NCBI RefSeq assembly: GCF_030766935.1
Contig: NZ_JASERL010000005.1
Location: 62,001 to 126,000, forward strand
Length of the DNA: 64,000 nucleotides
Direction of reading: 5' to 3'
Source of the DNA: Streptomyces sp. KL109B
GTDB taxonomy: Bacteria; Actinomycetota; Actinomycetes; Streptomycetales; Streptomycetaceae
Notes under the pieces: generated by a model
The model's input: only the letters and a program-made list of their open reading frames with translations
Database searches by the model: none
Told to the model about the DNA's origin: nothing
Program-made: the position numbers and the translations under genes
Shown here: positions 23,215 through 30,742 of the stretch, piece by piece
Layout: every line of letters starts with the position of its first letter
Numbering within the stretch: the first letter of the stretch is position 1

Positions 23215-23724
23215 ATGCCCGCACCCACGACCGTCCGGCGCCCGATGTATCGAGACGACGACTTCTGCTTCTACGCCGCCCCGGTGATCGGCCGGAACTA
23301 CGTAGAACTCTCGCCGCGGAGCGCCTTGTACGTCCCGACCAACGAGCGGTTCTGGAATCGCGACGATCAAGGCAAGCCTCGTCGAGGCTGGGATTCCCCC
23401 ACTGCTGTGTACCGGCTCATCGGAAGGTCGGGCCTTCTGTACGTCGGTATCGGTGTACAGCCCGAAGGGCGCTGGCAGGACCACAAGCACAACAAGCCTT
23501 GGTGGAACGACGTACTCGTAAAGACGGTCGACTGGCTCGAAGACCGGCAGCAGGCCGAGATAGCTGAGTACTACGCGATCAAGCACGAGGCGCCCCGCTA
23601 CAACGCGCAGCACCTCTGGCCGATCGGGTGGCACGCACGGCGGGGGCGGGCTGTCTCCGAGATCCGCCAGCGGTGGGGCGGGCGGTCGACCCGCGAGAGC
23701 CACAACGTCCCACTGGCCGCCTAG
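23215..23724 (+). CDS. GIY-YIG nuclease-family protein
   Basis: 169 residues from ATG at 23215 (AAGGAG upstream). Residues 65-90 read TAVYRLIGRSGLLYVGIGV, the variant GIY and YIG elements, followed by R(W)QDHKH, WW and EAEYYAI-type helix (QQAEIAEYYAIKHEAPRYN), the glutamate and asparagine ends of the domain. The N-terminal 55 residues are specific. Possible roles are a homing or restriction-type endonuclease, or repair; it lies next to the GntR regulator and shares its operator, so it is controlled with the element. Confidence 0.75.
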   Translation: MPAPTTVRRPMYRDDDFCFYAAPVIGRNYVELSPRSALYVPTNERFWNRDDQGKPRRGWDSPTAVYRLIGRSGLLYVGIGVQPEGRWQDHKHNKPWWNDVLVKTVDWLEDRQQAEIAEYYAIKHEAPRYNAQHLWPIGWHARRGRAVSEIRQRWGGRSTRESHNVPLAA

Positions 23725-23787
23725 TCGTAGCAGTCCGCAAGATCAACGAACCCGAGGAGGACCCTGATGGCGCCACAGTCCGGCGTT

Positions 23788-24381
23788 CTAGGCCTCGAAC
23801 TCGTAGCGCAGTTGGTACCGCCGGGAGTGCAGGATCATCTCGTTGATCTCGACGATCCGTCCTCCGGCGTCACTGGCGATGCGCGTGATCTGGATGATCG
23901 ATTCGGAGAGCCGGAGGTCCAGCCGGTCGGACTCTGCGATTGTCGCCGGCCGCACGAGCACGTCCTCCGTGAAGTGGATGGGTGCGTGTCCGAGTTCGGC
24001 GAGGCGCGCATAGGTACCGCCTGGACCGGTGTCAGCCTGAGCGATCGGGGTGCCGTCGGCGAGGTTCAGCGGGAGGTACGAGGTCGCCGTCTGTACCGGC
24101 TGGCCGTCGATCTCATAGGTGCGGCTGCGCCTCAAGACTCGCTCACCAGCAGGAACACCGAGGGCCAGAGCGATGCCATCGGGGGCGGCGACCTGGTCGA
24201 CGCGGACTTCACTAACGTCGGCGTTCTGAATGGGGCGCCCGGATTCCCAGACCTGCCGACTGAGCCGCTGAGGACTCGTGCGAATGATGCGCTCCCCGTC
24301 CGCCGCCACGCCACACCATCCCTCACTGGTTTGTTCGCCGCGTCGACAGTAGTGCAGGACGCCTTTCCAGTCGTCCTGCAC
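23788..24381 (-). CDS. UTRA-domain regulator lacking GntR winged helix
   Basis: 197 residues if begun at GTG 24381. ATG at 24528 is an alternative, but the extra 49 codons have poor codon bias. From about residue 35 it is a UTRA domain (ERVLRRSRTYEIDGQPVQTA, TYARLAELGHAP, ending SRRYQLRYEFEA). UTRA-only proteins are frequent in Streptomyces mobile elements and presumably modulate or compete with the full GntR protein. Direct repeats TTCGGTGAG at 24400 and 24420 lie just upstream. Confidence 0.65.
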   Translation of the reverse strand: MQDDWKGVLHYCRRGEQTSEGWCGVAADGERIIRTSPQRLSRQVWESGRPIQNADVSEVRVDQVAAPDGIALALGVPAGERVLRRSRTYEIDGQPVQTATSYLPLNLADGTPIAQADTGPGGTYARLAELGHAPIHFTEDVLVRPATIAESDRLDLRLSESIIQITRIASDAGGRIVEINEMILHSRRYQLRYEFEA

Positions 24382-24746
24382 CGCTTCGACAGCGTGAGTT
24401 TCGGTGAGCCTCGCCGAGGTTCGGTGAGTCTGCGCGGTCCGGTTCTTGTCGGCGTCTGCTTCGGCGGTTCGCGAGGCCGGGTAGGTTCGTCTCAACACCG
24501 GCCACTTCCGGCCATGTTGGTACACCATGCCTGCTATGGATGACGGGCCTCGCCTTGTCAGTCCGTTCAGGGAGTGGCAGGTCACTGATCTGCTGCTCTT
24601 CGTTTCTACAACTGAACCTATTGAGATGCTCCCTGGGGAGGGAGTACCGGAACTGCACCATGGGTCGCGTCCGATTCCTGCCGCCCCTGTAGGTTCCGGG
24701 GGTGCGGGTCGCTGGCCGGTACGGGAGGGCCGGTACCCCCACGGTA

Positions 24747-24764
24747 GCGCACTGTGCAGTGCGC
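24747..24764. promoter_or_regulatory. Inverted repeat, likely operator
   Basis: GCGCACTG-TG-CAGTGCGC, eight perfect pairs around a 2-base centre. It is too tightly spaced to be a terminator and looks like a repressor-binding site. The protein that would bind is not identifiable from the sequence. Confidence 0.55.
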
Positions 24765-24851
24765 TGACCTGCAAAAACTTCTCAACTTCTCGTGCGCGTG
24801 GGATGTTTGATGGTCTACCTTCAGGCCGTCCGGCACGCGGAAAAAGCGAAC

Positions 24852-24876
24852 GGCCGGGCGCTACCAACGCCCGGCC
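24852..24876. terminator. 9-bp hairpin
   Basis: GGCCGGGCG (24852-24860) pairs with CGCCCGGCC (24868-24876). On the minus strand a TTTTT follows within 12 bases, so it may end leftward transcription; it could also act in the leader of the 24941 gene. Confidence 0.5.
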
Positions 24877-24940
24877 AGTTCATCAACCAGCGGCCCTAAC
24901 CGCTGATCTTCAAGCTCGTCTCGTCAAAGGGAGCTCAGTC

Positions 24941-25234
24941 ATGAAGTCTACGCATGCGACCGCCTTGGCGCCTACTGCCGCCCACGATCCGCTCCTCGAT
25001 CTCCCGCTCTCCCGCCTGCTCGCCGAGTACGGCGTGGAGCTGCGGATGACGGAGGTGGACAGTCCGGGTGTCTTCGGCGAGTTCCGTGAGTACCGGGACG
25101 GTCACCGCATCCTGGCGATGCCGCCGAACCGGTCGGAGTTCGAGCGTGACACGGTGGCGCGGATGCTGCTGGCGGATGGGCTGGGTCTGGGCGGTCCGCC
25201 GGTGCCGTCTCCGCTTGAGGTCACGCGCGTCTGA
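24941..25234 (+). CDS. Hypothetical protein
   Basis: 97 residues from ATG at 24941 with AAGGGAG upstream. LLDLPLSRLLAEYGVELRM and SEFERDTVARMLLADGLG are helical. It is the first gene of a rightward group that continues with a toxin-antitoxin-like pair. No family recognised. Confidence 0.45.
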   Translation: MKSTHATALAPTAAHDPLLDLPLSRLLAEYGVELRMTEVDSPGVFGEFREYRDGHRILAMPPNRSEFERDTVARMLLADGLGLGGPPVPSPLEVTRV

Positions 25235-25373
25235 TCGTCCGGGCCGCGTCTTGTGTTGGGGCGTGTTTGCCCGTTTTGGCCAGTCGATCTCGGGTGGTGC
25301 GACATTGTGCCGTCCGGGGCCGCCTTGGCCTCTCGTGTCATCTTCAATCTCTCTGTGTGTAGAGGTGTGTGTT

Positions 25374-25721
25374 GTGGCTGGTCAGAGTTCGTCGGAGGCG
25401 TTGATTCCTCGCCCGGATGTGACGGTTGAGGCGTTGCGGGCGGCGGTGGTTCGTCTGGATCCGTCGGAGACAGCCCGGTTCGACAGGGAGTTCGCTGAGT
25501 TCGAGGAGGCTGCGGCGTCCGGTGGCGGGGATCCGATGCGGTCGTTCCTGCGGGCGTGGGCGTTGTGGGTGGAGCGCATGCGGCTGCCGGAGACTGCGGC
25601 CCGTGTCCGCGAGTTGGAGGTGGCGATGGGTGCGGCGGAGTCGGATGAGGAGGCGCGGGCGGTGGCTTCGGAGATGAGCGAGCTGTTGTACAAGATTGCG
25701 GCTGATCTGCCTTTGCCGTGA
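25374..25721 (+). CDS. DUF6247-like putative antitoxin
   Basis: 115 residues from GTG at 25374 (AGAGG upstream). The pattern VEALRAAVVRLDPSETARFD, SFLRAWALWVERMRLPETA and EMSELLYKI matches the DUF6247 layout as I know it: a helical protein that often precedes a RelE-like toxin gene in Streptomyces. It overlaps the next gene by 4 bases, as expected for an antitoxin-toxin pair. Confidence 0.6.
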   Translation: MAGQSSSEALIPRPDVTVEALRAAVVRLDPSETARFDREFAEFEEAAASGGGDPMRSFLRAWALWVERMRLPETAARVRELEVAMGAAESDEEARAVASEMSELLYKIAADLPLP

Positions 25722-25984
25722 GCGGCTGGGAGTTCGAGTACATTGCTCCCGCTCTCATGTCGTTGCGTGATCTTTCGGTGGAGCAGCGGCGGGAGTTGGA
25801 TGGGATTGCGGCGCGGCTGGCTGAGCGGGCCGGCTTCATGTATCCGCAGGGTCCGGAGTACGGGGATCCTGGGGTGGGCGGCCTGTTGAATCATGCGGAG
25901 CCGCCGTGGATGGTCTTATATCAGGTGCATCGTCCTCGGCGGCGCGTGTACATTGTGCAGATAACGGGTGAGGAAGTCGGCTGA
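25718..25984 (+). CDS. Putative RelE/ParE-like toxin
   Basis: 88 residues from GTG at 25718 (GTGA overlap). WEFEYIAPALMSLRDLSVEQ, a central helix and the ending RPRRRVYIVQITGEEVG fit the small alpha/beta RelE/ParE fold. Key catalytic residues vary in this fold and cannot be assigned by eye. The call rests on the fold pattern and coupling to the DUF6247-like gene. Confidence 0.5.
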   Translation: MSGWEFEYIAPALMSLRDLSVEQRRELDGIAARLAERAGFMYPQGPEYGDPGVGGLLNHAEPPWMVLYQVHRPRRRVYIVQITGEEVG

Positions 25985-25998
25985 GACGATCGCCCCGC

Positions 25999-26250
25999 CT
26001 ATCGTCCGCCTCCGGCTTGCCCGTCGTCTGGGTTGTCGGCGCGGGTGGGGACTTGCCCTTCGCCTCCGCAGGCGTCGCAGGTGACGGTGGTTTCGTTGCC
26101 GTCGTCGTCGCGGATGGTGATCTGGCCGTTCTGGCAGTTGCCGCATTTGGGCATGCGGTTCTCCAGGAGCCGGCGGGTCAGGTTGAGGAGGCGGGTGTAC
26201 CGGTCGTCGTCCATGAGTACGCGGATGTACTGCGGGTCGACCCACCCCAT
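25999..26250 (-). CDS. Zinc-knuckle protein
   Basis: 83 residues from ATG at 26250 (GAAGGAGG upstream). CGNCQNGQITI and CDACGGEGQ form a DnaJ-type CxxC...CxxC zinc site; the first 35 residues are a helical segment. Ends 14 bases from the convergent toxin-like gene. Confidence 0.5.
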   Translation of the reverse strand: MGWVDPQYIRVLMDDDRYTRLLNLTRRLLENRMPKCGNCQNGQITIRDDDGNETTVTCDACGGEGQVPTRADNPDDGQAGGGR

Positions 26251-26323
26251 GGCGGCCTCCTTCGTCGCGTTCAGCGTGCTCCCGCCGGTCGGGTGCCGCA
26301 ACGGCTCGCGGTAGGTGCAGTGT

Positions 26324-26872
26324 TCACCTGTCGTAGGGCGGTTCACCGAGTGCGCGTTTGCGCCGGTCGGCGTGCTGCACGGCGAGGTAGCGGTGTTCGT
26401 CGGCGATGAGTTGGTGGAGCGCGGCGAGGTAGGCCTGGGATTGGGTGTTGCGTTCGTCGTGGATGCGGGTTTGCTCGTCGATGGCCTGCTGCATGTCGGC
26501 GTCGCGTTCGGCTTGGGGCCTGGCTGCGAGGGCTGCCTGGCGTGCCTCGAACCCGGGGAAGGCCTCTTCTGCGGAAACGGCGCGAGTCTTCCCGGACTCG
26601 ATGTCGGCGACGATCTGCAAGAGTTCCTCGGGGCTCTTCCATTGGCGGGCGACGCGCCACCAGGCGGCCATCGCTTTGTCGAGTGCCGGCCCGTGCTCGG
26701 CGGTGTGCAGTTGCAGCCAGGCTTTGGCTTTCAGCTGGCCGTCGATCCGGGCGAGGATCGCGTCGATGGTCCGAGGCACGTCGGGCAGGGTTTCGAGGTA
26801 GGCGGCCCACTTGGCAGTGACGCCCTGGAGGAACGGGTCGGGGCCGTCATAGAGGGGCTCGGGCTCTGTCAT
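26324..26872 (-). CDS. Hypothetical helical protein
   Basis: 182 residues, charged and almost all helical (QQAIDEQTRIHDERNTQ and similar), probably with coiled-coil stretches. Begins MTEPEPLYDGPDPFLQGV. Not recognised. It lies five bases downstream of the toxin-like gene on the same strand. Confidence 0.45.
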   Translation of the reverse strand: MTEPEPLYDGPDPFLQGVTAKWAAYLETLPDVPRTIDAILARIDGQLKAKAWLQLHTAEHGPALDKAMAAWWRVARQWKSPEELLQIVADIESGKTRAVSAEEAFPGFEARQAALAARPQAERDADMQQAIDEQTRIHDERNTQSQAYLAALHQLIADEHRYLAVQHADRRKRALGEPPYDR

Positions 26873-26877
26873 GGTTC

Positions 26878-27138
26878 TCAGGCTTCGATGTAGACGATCA
26901 CGACGTGGCTGCCGTATTCGGCGATGTAGTAGACGACGCGGACGCCGGTACCGAGCTCGTTGTAGTCGCGCAGCGGTTCGCGGCCGGGGGTGAGGTCGCC
27001 GATGCCGGGATCGGTCTGGATGGCGACGATGGCGCGGTCGACGGCGATGGTTTCCTGGGTGTCGTAGCCGTCGATCTGGCGCTGAGCAGTCGGGGTGAAG
27101 ATCGCTTTTGCCCGCCAGGGGCCGTGCTTAGGCGACAC
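26878..27138 (-). CDS. RelE-like toxin
   Basis: 86 residues from GTG at 27138, which lies 11 bases inside the upstream gene. WRAKAIFTPTAQRQIDGYD, the central helices, then RPLRDY-type PLRDYNELGTGVRVVYYIAE and a final strand VVIVYIEA fit the RelE/ParE superfamily, whose members cleave mRNA at the ribosome or poison gyrase. The paired upstream gene is the presumed antitoxin. Confidence 0.65.
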   Translation of the reverse strand: MSPKHGPWRAKAIFTPTAQRQIDGYDTQETIAVDRAIVAIQTDPGIGDLTPGREPLRDYNELGTGVRVVYYIAEYGSHVVIVYIEA

Positions 27139-27346
27139 CGCGATGCCAGCCGGCGGGGTCGATGCCGAGTTGCCGGTAGTGGTCGTCGCGTACTTGCTCC
27201 CAGGGCACGCACTCATCCTGGTCGGGGAGCCCGTTAGCGGCGATGTCTTCGAGGATTGTCGCCAGTTCGGGTGACGTCTCGCGCTCTTGTTCGGCCCACT
27301 CGGTGAGGCTGGCCGCGTTCTCGGCTGGGAGTTCGGTACGCGGCAT
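27128..27346 (-). CDS. Putative antitoxin of RelE-like pair
   Basis: 72 residues from ATG at 27346 (AAGGAGG upstream). It starts MPRTELPAENAASLTEWAEQ and is acidic and helical, with the 3' end overlapping the toxin. No DNA-binding motif is obvious, so the call depends on gene order and size. Confidence 0.55.
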   Translation of the reverse strand: MPRTELPAENAASLTEWAEQERETSPELATILEDIAANGLPDQDECVPWEQVRDDHYRQLGIDPAGWHRGVA

Positions 27347-27512
27347 CGGGGCCTCCTTGCTGGCGTTCATGGCCTAGGCCACCACGGTAGCGTCTGCCCG
27401 GCCGGGCGGGCGGCCGTGCGGCCGGGTTGGTGGCTACTCGCGCGGCGGGTGATCTCTGTGGCGGCGGGTGGACGGGCCGTGTCCGGGGGCACTGTCGACG
27501 GGTTGTGGCGGC

Positions 27513-27821
27513 ATGGAAGAGATCGATGTGCGCCTGTCGTCGGAGTTGGATCGTGGCGGAGACCTGACTCCGCTGTTGACGTTTGCAGAGGCGCGGGTGG
27601 CACGGTTCGCGTTGCACATGCTGTCCCAGGGCGATGGCCCCGGGGCGACGGCTGCCCGGGATCTGGTTGCCCGGCTGGATCGCCGGTTCGAGGTGCAGTT
27701 CCCGGGCGAGAGCGTGCTGTTCGGGGACGAGATGCCGGAGTGCGGCAGAATGGCGTGCCGACCGTCCGGGTTCGGCGGTGTGCTGGCCGTGATGGATGCG
27801 ATCGAGGAGCACATCGCGTGA
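27513..27821 (+). CDS. Hypothetical protein
   Basis: 102 residues from ATG at 27513. Begins MEEIDVRLSSELDRGGDLTP. Helical, acidic, three scattered Cys. Coupled by GTGA overlap to the next gene. Divergent from the antitoxin-toxin pair. Confidence 0.4.
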   Translation: MEEIDVRLSSELDRGGDLTPLLTFAEARVARFALHMLSQGDGPGATAARDLVARLDRRFEVQFPGESVLFGDEMPECGRMACRPSGFGGVLAVMDAIEEHIA

Positions 27822-28093
27822 GCGAGGACGTCGCCCCGGACTTCCCGGGCGTGGTCACTCCACCTGCCCCGCGCCTGCCGCTCCTCACGTTGGAGGAGGC
27901 GCAGGACGTGGTCGACGTGCTGGCCGCGGTGGTGTCCGGCGGCGACGTGGACGTGGATCTGGCGCGGTGTCTGCTGGCGAATCTGGGGTCGCGGGTGCCG
28001 TCGCGGGATGGTCGTCGTTGGCCGTTGCGTGGCGGGCTTCCGGATGATCCGGAGGATCTGGCGTCGATTCGGGCGATGGCCGGGCCTCGGTAG
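27818..28093 (+). CDS. Hypothetical protein
   Basis: 91 residues from GTG at 27818. TLEEAQDVVDVLAAVVSGG and ARCLLANLGSRVPSRDGRR suggest a helical bundle. Together with 27513-27821 it forms a two-gene rightward unit of unknown role that could be another toxin-antitoxin pair, but no motif supports that. Confidence 0.4.
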   Translation: MSEDVAPDFPGVVTPPAPRLPLLTLEEAQDVVDVLAAVVSGGDVDVDLARCLLANLGSRVPSRDGRRWPLRGGLPDDPEDLASIRAMAGPR

Positions 28094-28122
28094 CCGTGGG
28101 GCCCGACGGGGTGCTGTCGCTG

Positions 28123-28356
28123 TCACGCCTGGGTGATCTTCAATCGGAGCGGGCGGATGTCGGTGGCGTCTTGGACGGTGGTCCGGTAGCCGAGGGCCTG
28201 GAGGAATGACGCGTACTCCTCCAGGTGGGGGCGCGGGTTGGGGCCGTCGTGGATGACACGGACGGTGTACGGGCTGTCTTGCCGCAGGTCGTAGTCGACG
28301 TGGCCGACTTGGGCGAGACAGTCGTCGATGTCGCAGGTCCAGACGCGGGAGGTCAC
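28123..28356 (-). CDS. Hypothetical protein
   Basis: 77 residues. The opening SRVWTCDIDDCLAQVGH could hold one metal; strands and a helix follow (YASFLQALGYRTTVQ). Convergent with the preceding rightward unit. Confidence 0.45.
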   Translation of the reverse strand: MTSRVWTCDIDDCLAQVGHVDYDLRQDSPYTVRVIHDGPNPRPHLEEYASFLQALGYRTTVQDATDIRPLRLKITQA

Positions 28357-28386
28357 GGCGGCTCCTTGGCGAGCTAGCGGGGTGGG

Positions 28387-28683
28387 TCAACTGTCGTAGC
28401 GGGTCGTCCAGTAGGCGCGGTCGTCGGCTGCGGCTTCGGCGATCGTGGGCCCGTTGTGGGTGGTGAGGTGGCGTCCGTCGGCATGCTGCTGGAGGTACTG
28501 CTGTGCGGCTTCTGGCCCTTCGTGGATGCGTAGCGTGAGGGTGATGGCGTGGAGGTAGCCGGCCGCGATTCCGGACTGTGCGATGCGCACTTCGTCGACG
28601 GTTGCGGCGTCCGAGGCGGCGAGCATGCGGGCCCGGTCGGCTTCGAGTTGAGCGATCAGGCGGCGGTGTAACGGCTTGGTCAT
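28387..28683 (-). CDS. Hypothetical protein
   Basis: 98 residues, helical (TKPLHRRLIAQLEADRARML). ATG at 28683 overlaps the stop of the double-HTH gene. Not recognised. Confidence 0.4.
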   Translation of the reverse strand: MTKPLHRRLIAQLEADRARMLAASDAATVDEVRIAQSGIAAGYLHAITLTLRIHEGPEAAQQYLQQHADGRHLTTHNGPTIAEAAADDRAYWTTRYDS

Positions 28684-29144
28684 GCGGCACGCTCCTGGCC
28701 GGCGGGTGGGATGAGTCCGCGGCGTCGCCCGACGCCGACGGCTGCGGCGCGGCGTTGGTCGCGGGGTAGGTGGGTGACGCCGAGGCGGAGGTAGCCCTCG
28801 GACAGCCGGGCGGAGACTTGTTGGGTGGTGGTGCCGAGCCGGGCGGCGACGGTGGAGAGGCTGGCGCCGTCGGAGGCGGCGGCCAGGACTTCGGCTTGCC
28901 GGGCTGTGAGGGGCTGTCTGGCGGGTCCTGGGCGGCGTTTGGGGCGGCCTTGGAGGATTCCCGCCTGGACTGCGAGGAGGACGGCGTGCGGGGCGCTCAG
29001 GGCGCCGAGGCGCATACGGGCCCGATCCGACGCGTTCCCGACGGCCCGCTCGGTCAGGTCGAGGCGTTCGGCGATCTCCGCGTGAGTGAACCCGTTAGCG
29101 ATCAGGGTGAGCACTTCGCGCTCACGGGCGGTCAGTTGGATCAC
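28680..29144 (-). CDS. Regulator with two LuxR-type HTH domains
   Basis: 154 residues. Residues 4-60 (LTAREREVLTLIANGFTHAE, IAERLDLTERAV) are a typical LuxR_C/GerE helix-turn-helix. Residues 78-140 (LTARQAEVLAAASDGASLST, VAARLGTTTQQVSARLSE) are a second, degenerate copy. No receiver or sensor domain is present. Two DNA-binding units in one small protein suggest binding to paired or dyad sites as a monomer. It is coupled at both ends to small genes by 4-base overlaps. Confidence 0.7.
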   Translation of the reverse strand: MIQLTAREREVLTLIANGFTHAEIAERLDLTERAVGNASDRARMRLGALSAPHAVLLAVQAGILQGRPKRRPGPARQPLTARQAEVLAAASDGASLSTVAARLGTTTQQVSARLSEGYLRLGVTHLPRDQRRAAAVGVGRRRGLIPPAGQERAA

Positions 29145-29341
29145 GACGGTCTCCGAGTGGCGGGCCTGCCGCCGACGCTGCCCTTGATCGTGCCGTCAGG
29201 GAGCAGGTGGCCGTCGGCGGTGGCGAGCATGACGAGGGCGCGTTCGACGACCTCGGCATGGGCCTCCCTGCGGTAGCAGCGTTTCAGGATGTCGCGGCTG
29301 CGGGCGGGGACCGCGTCGAGGAGACGGGCGTTGGAGGTCAC
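29141..29341 (-). CDS. Hypothetical protein
   Basis: 66 residues with a basic end (GGRPATRRPS). HAEVVERALVMLATADGHLL is a helix with hydrophobic face. Overlaps the LuxR-type gene by 4 bases, possibly its partner. Confidence 0.4.
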   Translation of the reverse strand: MTSNARLLDAVPARSRDILKRCYRREAHAEVVERALVMLATADGHLLPDGTIKGSVGGRPATRRPS

Positions 29342-29343
29342 GG

Positions 29344-29625
29344 TCAGTCCTGTCCGAGAGCGTGGCGGATCGCGCGCATCAACTGCCGAAGGTGGCGCTG
29401 CGCAGTATTCGGCGTCTCTTGCTCGTCGCCGTCCTGGTGCGGCACGTGCCCCTTCCTGATCAGCGCTACCAGTGGGGCCTCAAGGTCCTTCAACGCGTCG
29501 TGGACCTCGGCGAGTAGGTCGCGGGCATCTTGCGCGCTGGCGGGGACGTCGGCTTCCTGTAGCTGCTTGATTGCCCGGTGGATCTGTTCGGCGTGGGTTC
29601 GGTTCATTCGCTGTCGGCGAGGCAC
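29344..29625 (-). CDS. Hypothetical helical protein
   Basis: 93 residues from GTG at 29625, chosen for GGAG upstream (an ATG six codons on is possible). All-helical, His-rich in places (HVPHQDGDEQETPNTAQRHL). Function unknown. Confidence 0.45.
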   Translation of the reverse strand: MPRRQRMNRTHAEQIHRAIKQLQEADVPASAQDARDLLAEVHDALKDLEAPLVALIRKGHVPHQDGDEQETPNTAQRHLRQLMRAIRHALGQD

Positions 29626-29649
29626 GGCGTGCTCCTGTCGGTTGGGGGT

Positions 29650-29675
29650 GGGGCGGCGGCACCAACCGCCGCCCC
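29650..29675. terminator. 10-bp perfect hairpin
   Basis: GGGGCGGCGG (29650-29659) pairs with CCGCCGCCCC (29666-29675), just after the gene ending at 29690. Confidence 0.7.
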
Positions 29676-29689
29676 GGGTGGCGGCTTGG

Positions 29690-30208
29690 TCAGTCGTCGA
29701 GCGGGTCGCGGTCGCCGGGCGTGACGAGGTGGGCGCCGTCGTGGCCAGCGGGCTTGATGCAGCCAGCGCCGGGAGCTTCGTCCTCGCCGAAGGGGCAGAT
29801 GCCGTCGGCGTAGGGGGCGGCTGGCGCCGGGTCAACCTCGGGGTGGGTGAACCGGATCGGCTTGCCCAACTCCCGCGCGTAGGCGATCTCGGCGGTGGTC
29901 GACGTCCCGATGTAGTCCCCGACGACTAGGACTTCGTCGGCGAGCCGGATCTTCGCGCGGTGGAGGCCGTCGAGGCGCAGCTTCCCGGCCTCGGCCTCCA
30001 CCGGGTCGGCCCACAGCGGGGACGGCTCCTTCATGTTGCAGCCGGGCTTGACGACGATCTTCCCGACCCAGGTGAGTGCCCGGTCAGCGGCGGTCATCTC
30101 GTCCATGAAGCGGGTGCTGCCGCAGATCGCGACGACGGTCGGAATGCCGAGCTGACGCTTGCCGTCAACGAGCTTCTCGGACGGGGTGAGCAGTTCGGGG
30201 TAGGACAC
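29690..30208 (-). CDS. Nucleoside 2-deoxyribosyltransferase-like protein
   Basis: 172 residues from GTG at 30208 (AGGAGGA upstream). TVVAICGSTRFMDEMTAADR, then HRAKIRLADEVLVVGDYIGT and STTAEIAYARELGKPIR match the Rossmann-like NDT/MilB/Rcl superfamily, including the Asp and Glu positions used for ribosyl-bond cleavage. A short Cys-containing tail (ICPFGEDEAPGAGCIKPAGH) is extra. Phage members may hydrolyse or exchange (deoxy)nucleotides; the substrate here is unknown. Confidence 0.7.
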   Translation of the reverse strand: MSYPELLTPSEKLVDGKRQLGIPTVVAICGSTRFMDEMTAADRALTWVGKIVVKPGCNMKEPSPLWADPVEAEAGKLRLDGLHRAKIRLADEVLVVGDYIGTSTTAEIAYARELGKPIRFTHPEVDPAPAAPYADGICPFGEDEAPGAGCIKPAGHDGAHLVTPGDRDPLDD

Positions 30209-30227
30209 GGATTCCTCCTGGTGGTGG

Positions 30228-30533
30228 CTAGTTGGCGGGTTCGTAGAGCGGGCAGTTCTGGACGGGGAACTTGAGGTCGCTGCCGGGTCCGTCGGGGTGG
30301 TTGCAGCCTTCGTCGAGTTCGTTGCAGCCGCAGGGCTGGCCGGGGAAGCAGTAGTCGCCGGACTCCTGCGGCTGGTGGTGGGTGCAGCTGCCGCAGTTCC
30401 GGGCGCCCGGGTTGCGCAGGCAGCGCGCCATGTGCCACTCGACACGGGCCGGGTCGGCACGCGTGTAGCGGCGGCAGAACGGGCACTGATGCCGGGCCAC
30501 GACGATCGGGGCGGGCAGGTCGACGGCGGTCAC
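30228..30533 (-). CDS. Cys-rich zinc-binding phage protein
   Basis: 101 residues with a C2H2-like start (HQCPFCRRYTRADPARVEWH) and a dense second half (CGSCTHH, YCFPGQPCGCNELDEGCNH). At least two zinc sites are likely. Coupled to the gene upstream by 4 bases. Confidence 0.5.
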   Translation of the reverse strand: MTAVDLPAPIVVARHQCPFCRRYTRADPARVEWHMARCLRNPGARNCGSCTHHQPQESGDYCFPGQPCGCNELDEGCNHPDGPGSDLKFPVQNCPLYEPAN

Positions 30534-30742
30534 TTGGGCTCCTCGACGGTGAATTCGATGACGATCTGGTCGTCGCGGGTGTGGAAGCGCAGCGCGTTGT
30601 CGTGGAGGCCCTGCTCGTCGGGGATCTGGTGCTGCTGCCGGTACGCGCGCTCCGCAACCGACCAGGCTTTGCCGATTTCGGCGGCGGGGACGATCCAGCG
30701 GCGGATCGTGCGGGTGACGGTCTCCGTCGTGAAATCAGCCAC
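30530..30742 (-). CDS. Hypothetical protein
   Basis: 70 residues from GTG at 30742, overlapping the upstream gene by 8 bases. Strand-helix-strand layout ending DDQIVIEFTVEEPK. Not recognised. Confidence 0.4.
   Translation of the reverse strand: MADFTTETVTRTIRRWIVPAAEIGKAWSVAERAYRQQHQIPDEQGLHDNALRFHTRDDQIVIEFTVEEPK

Larger units (their letters stand above)
24382..24940. other. Long regulatory intergenic region
   Basis: About 560 bases with no convincing gene. It holds the direct repeats TTCGGTGAG (24400-24408, 24420-24428), the inverted repeat at 24747-24764, an A-rich stretch after it, and the hairpin at 24852-24876. It separates the UTRA regulator from a rightward gene set, so at least two promoters are expected here. 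Confidence 0.5.

Noticed and set aside
23767..24543. Plus-strand frame with an excellent ribosome site (GAGGAGG) at 23755
   Set aside because: It runs antisense through the UTRA regulator, whose C-terminus is a clear family match. The ribosome site may belong to a gene lost downstream of the GIY-YIG gene.
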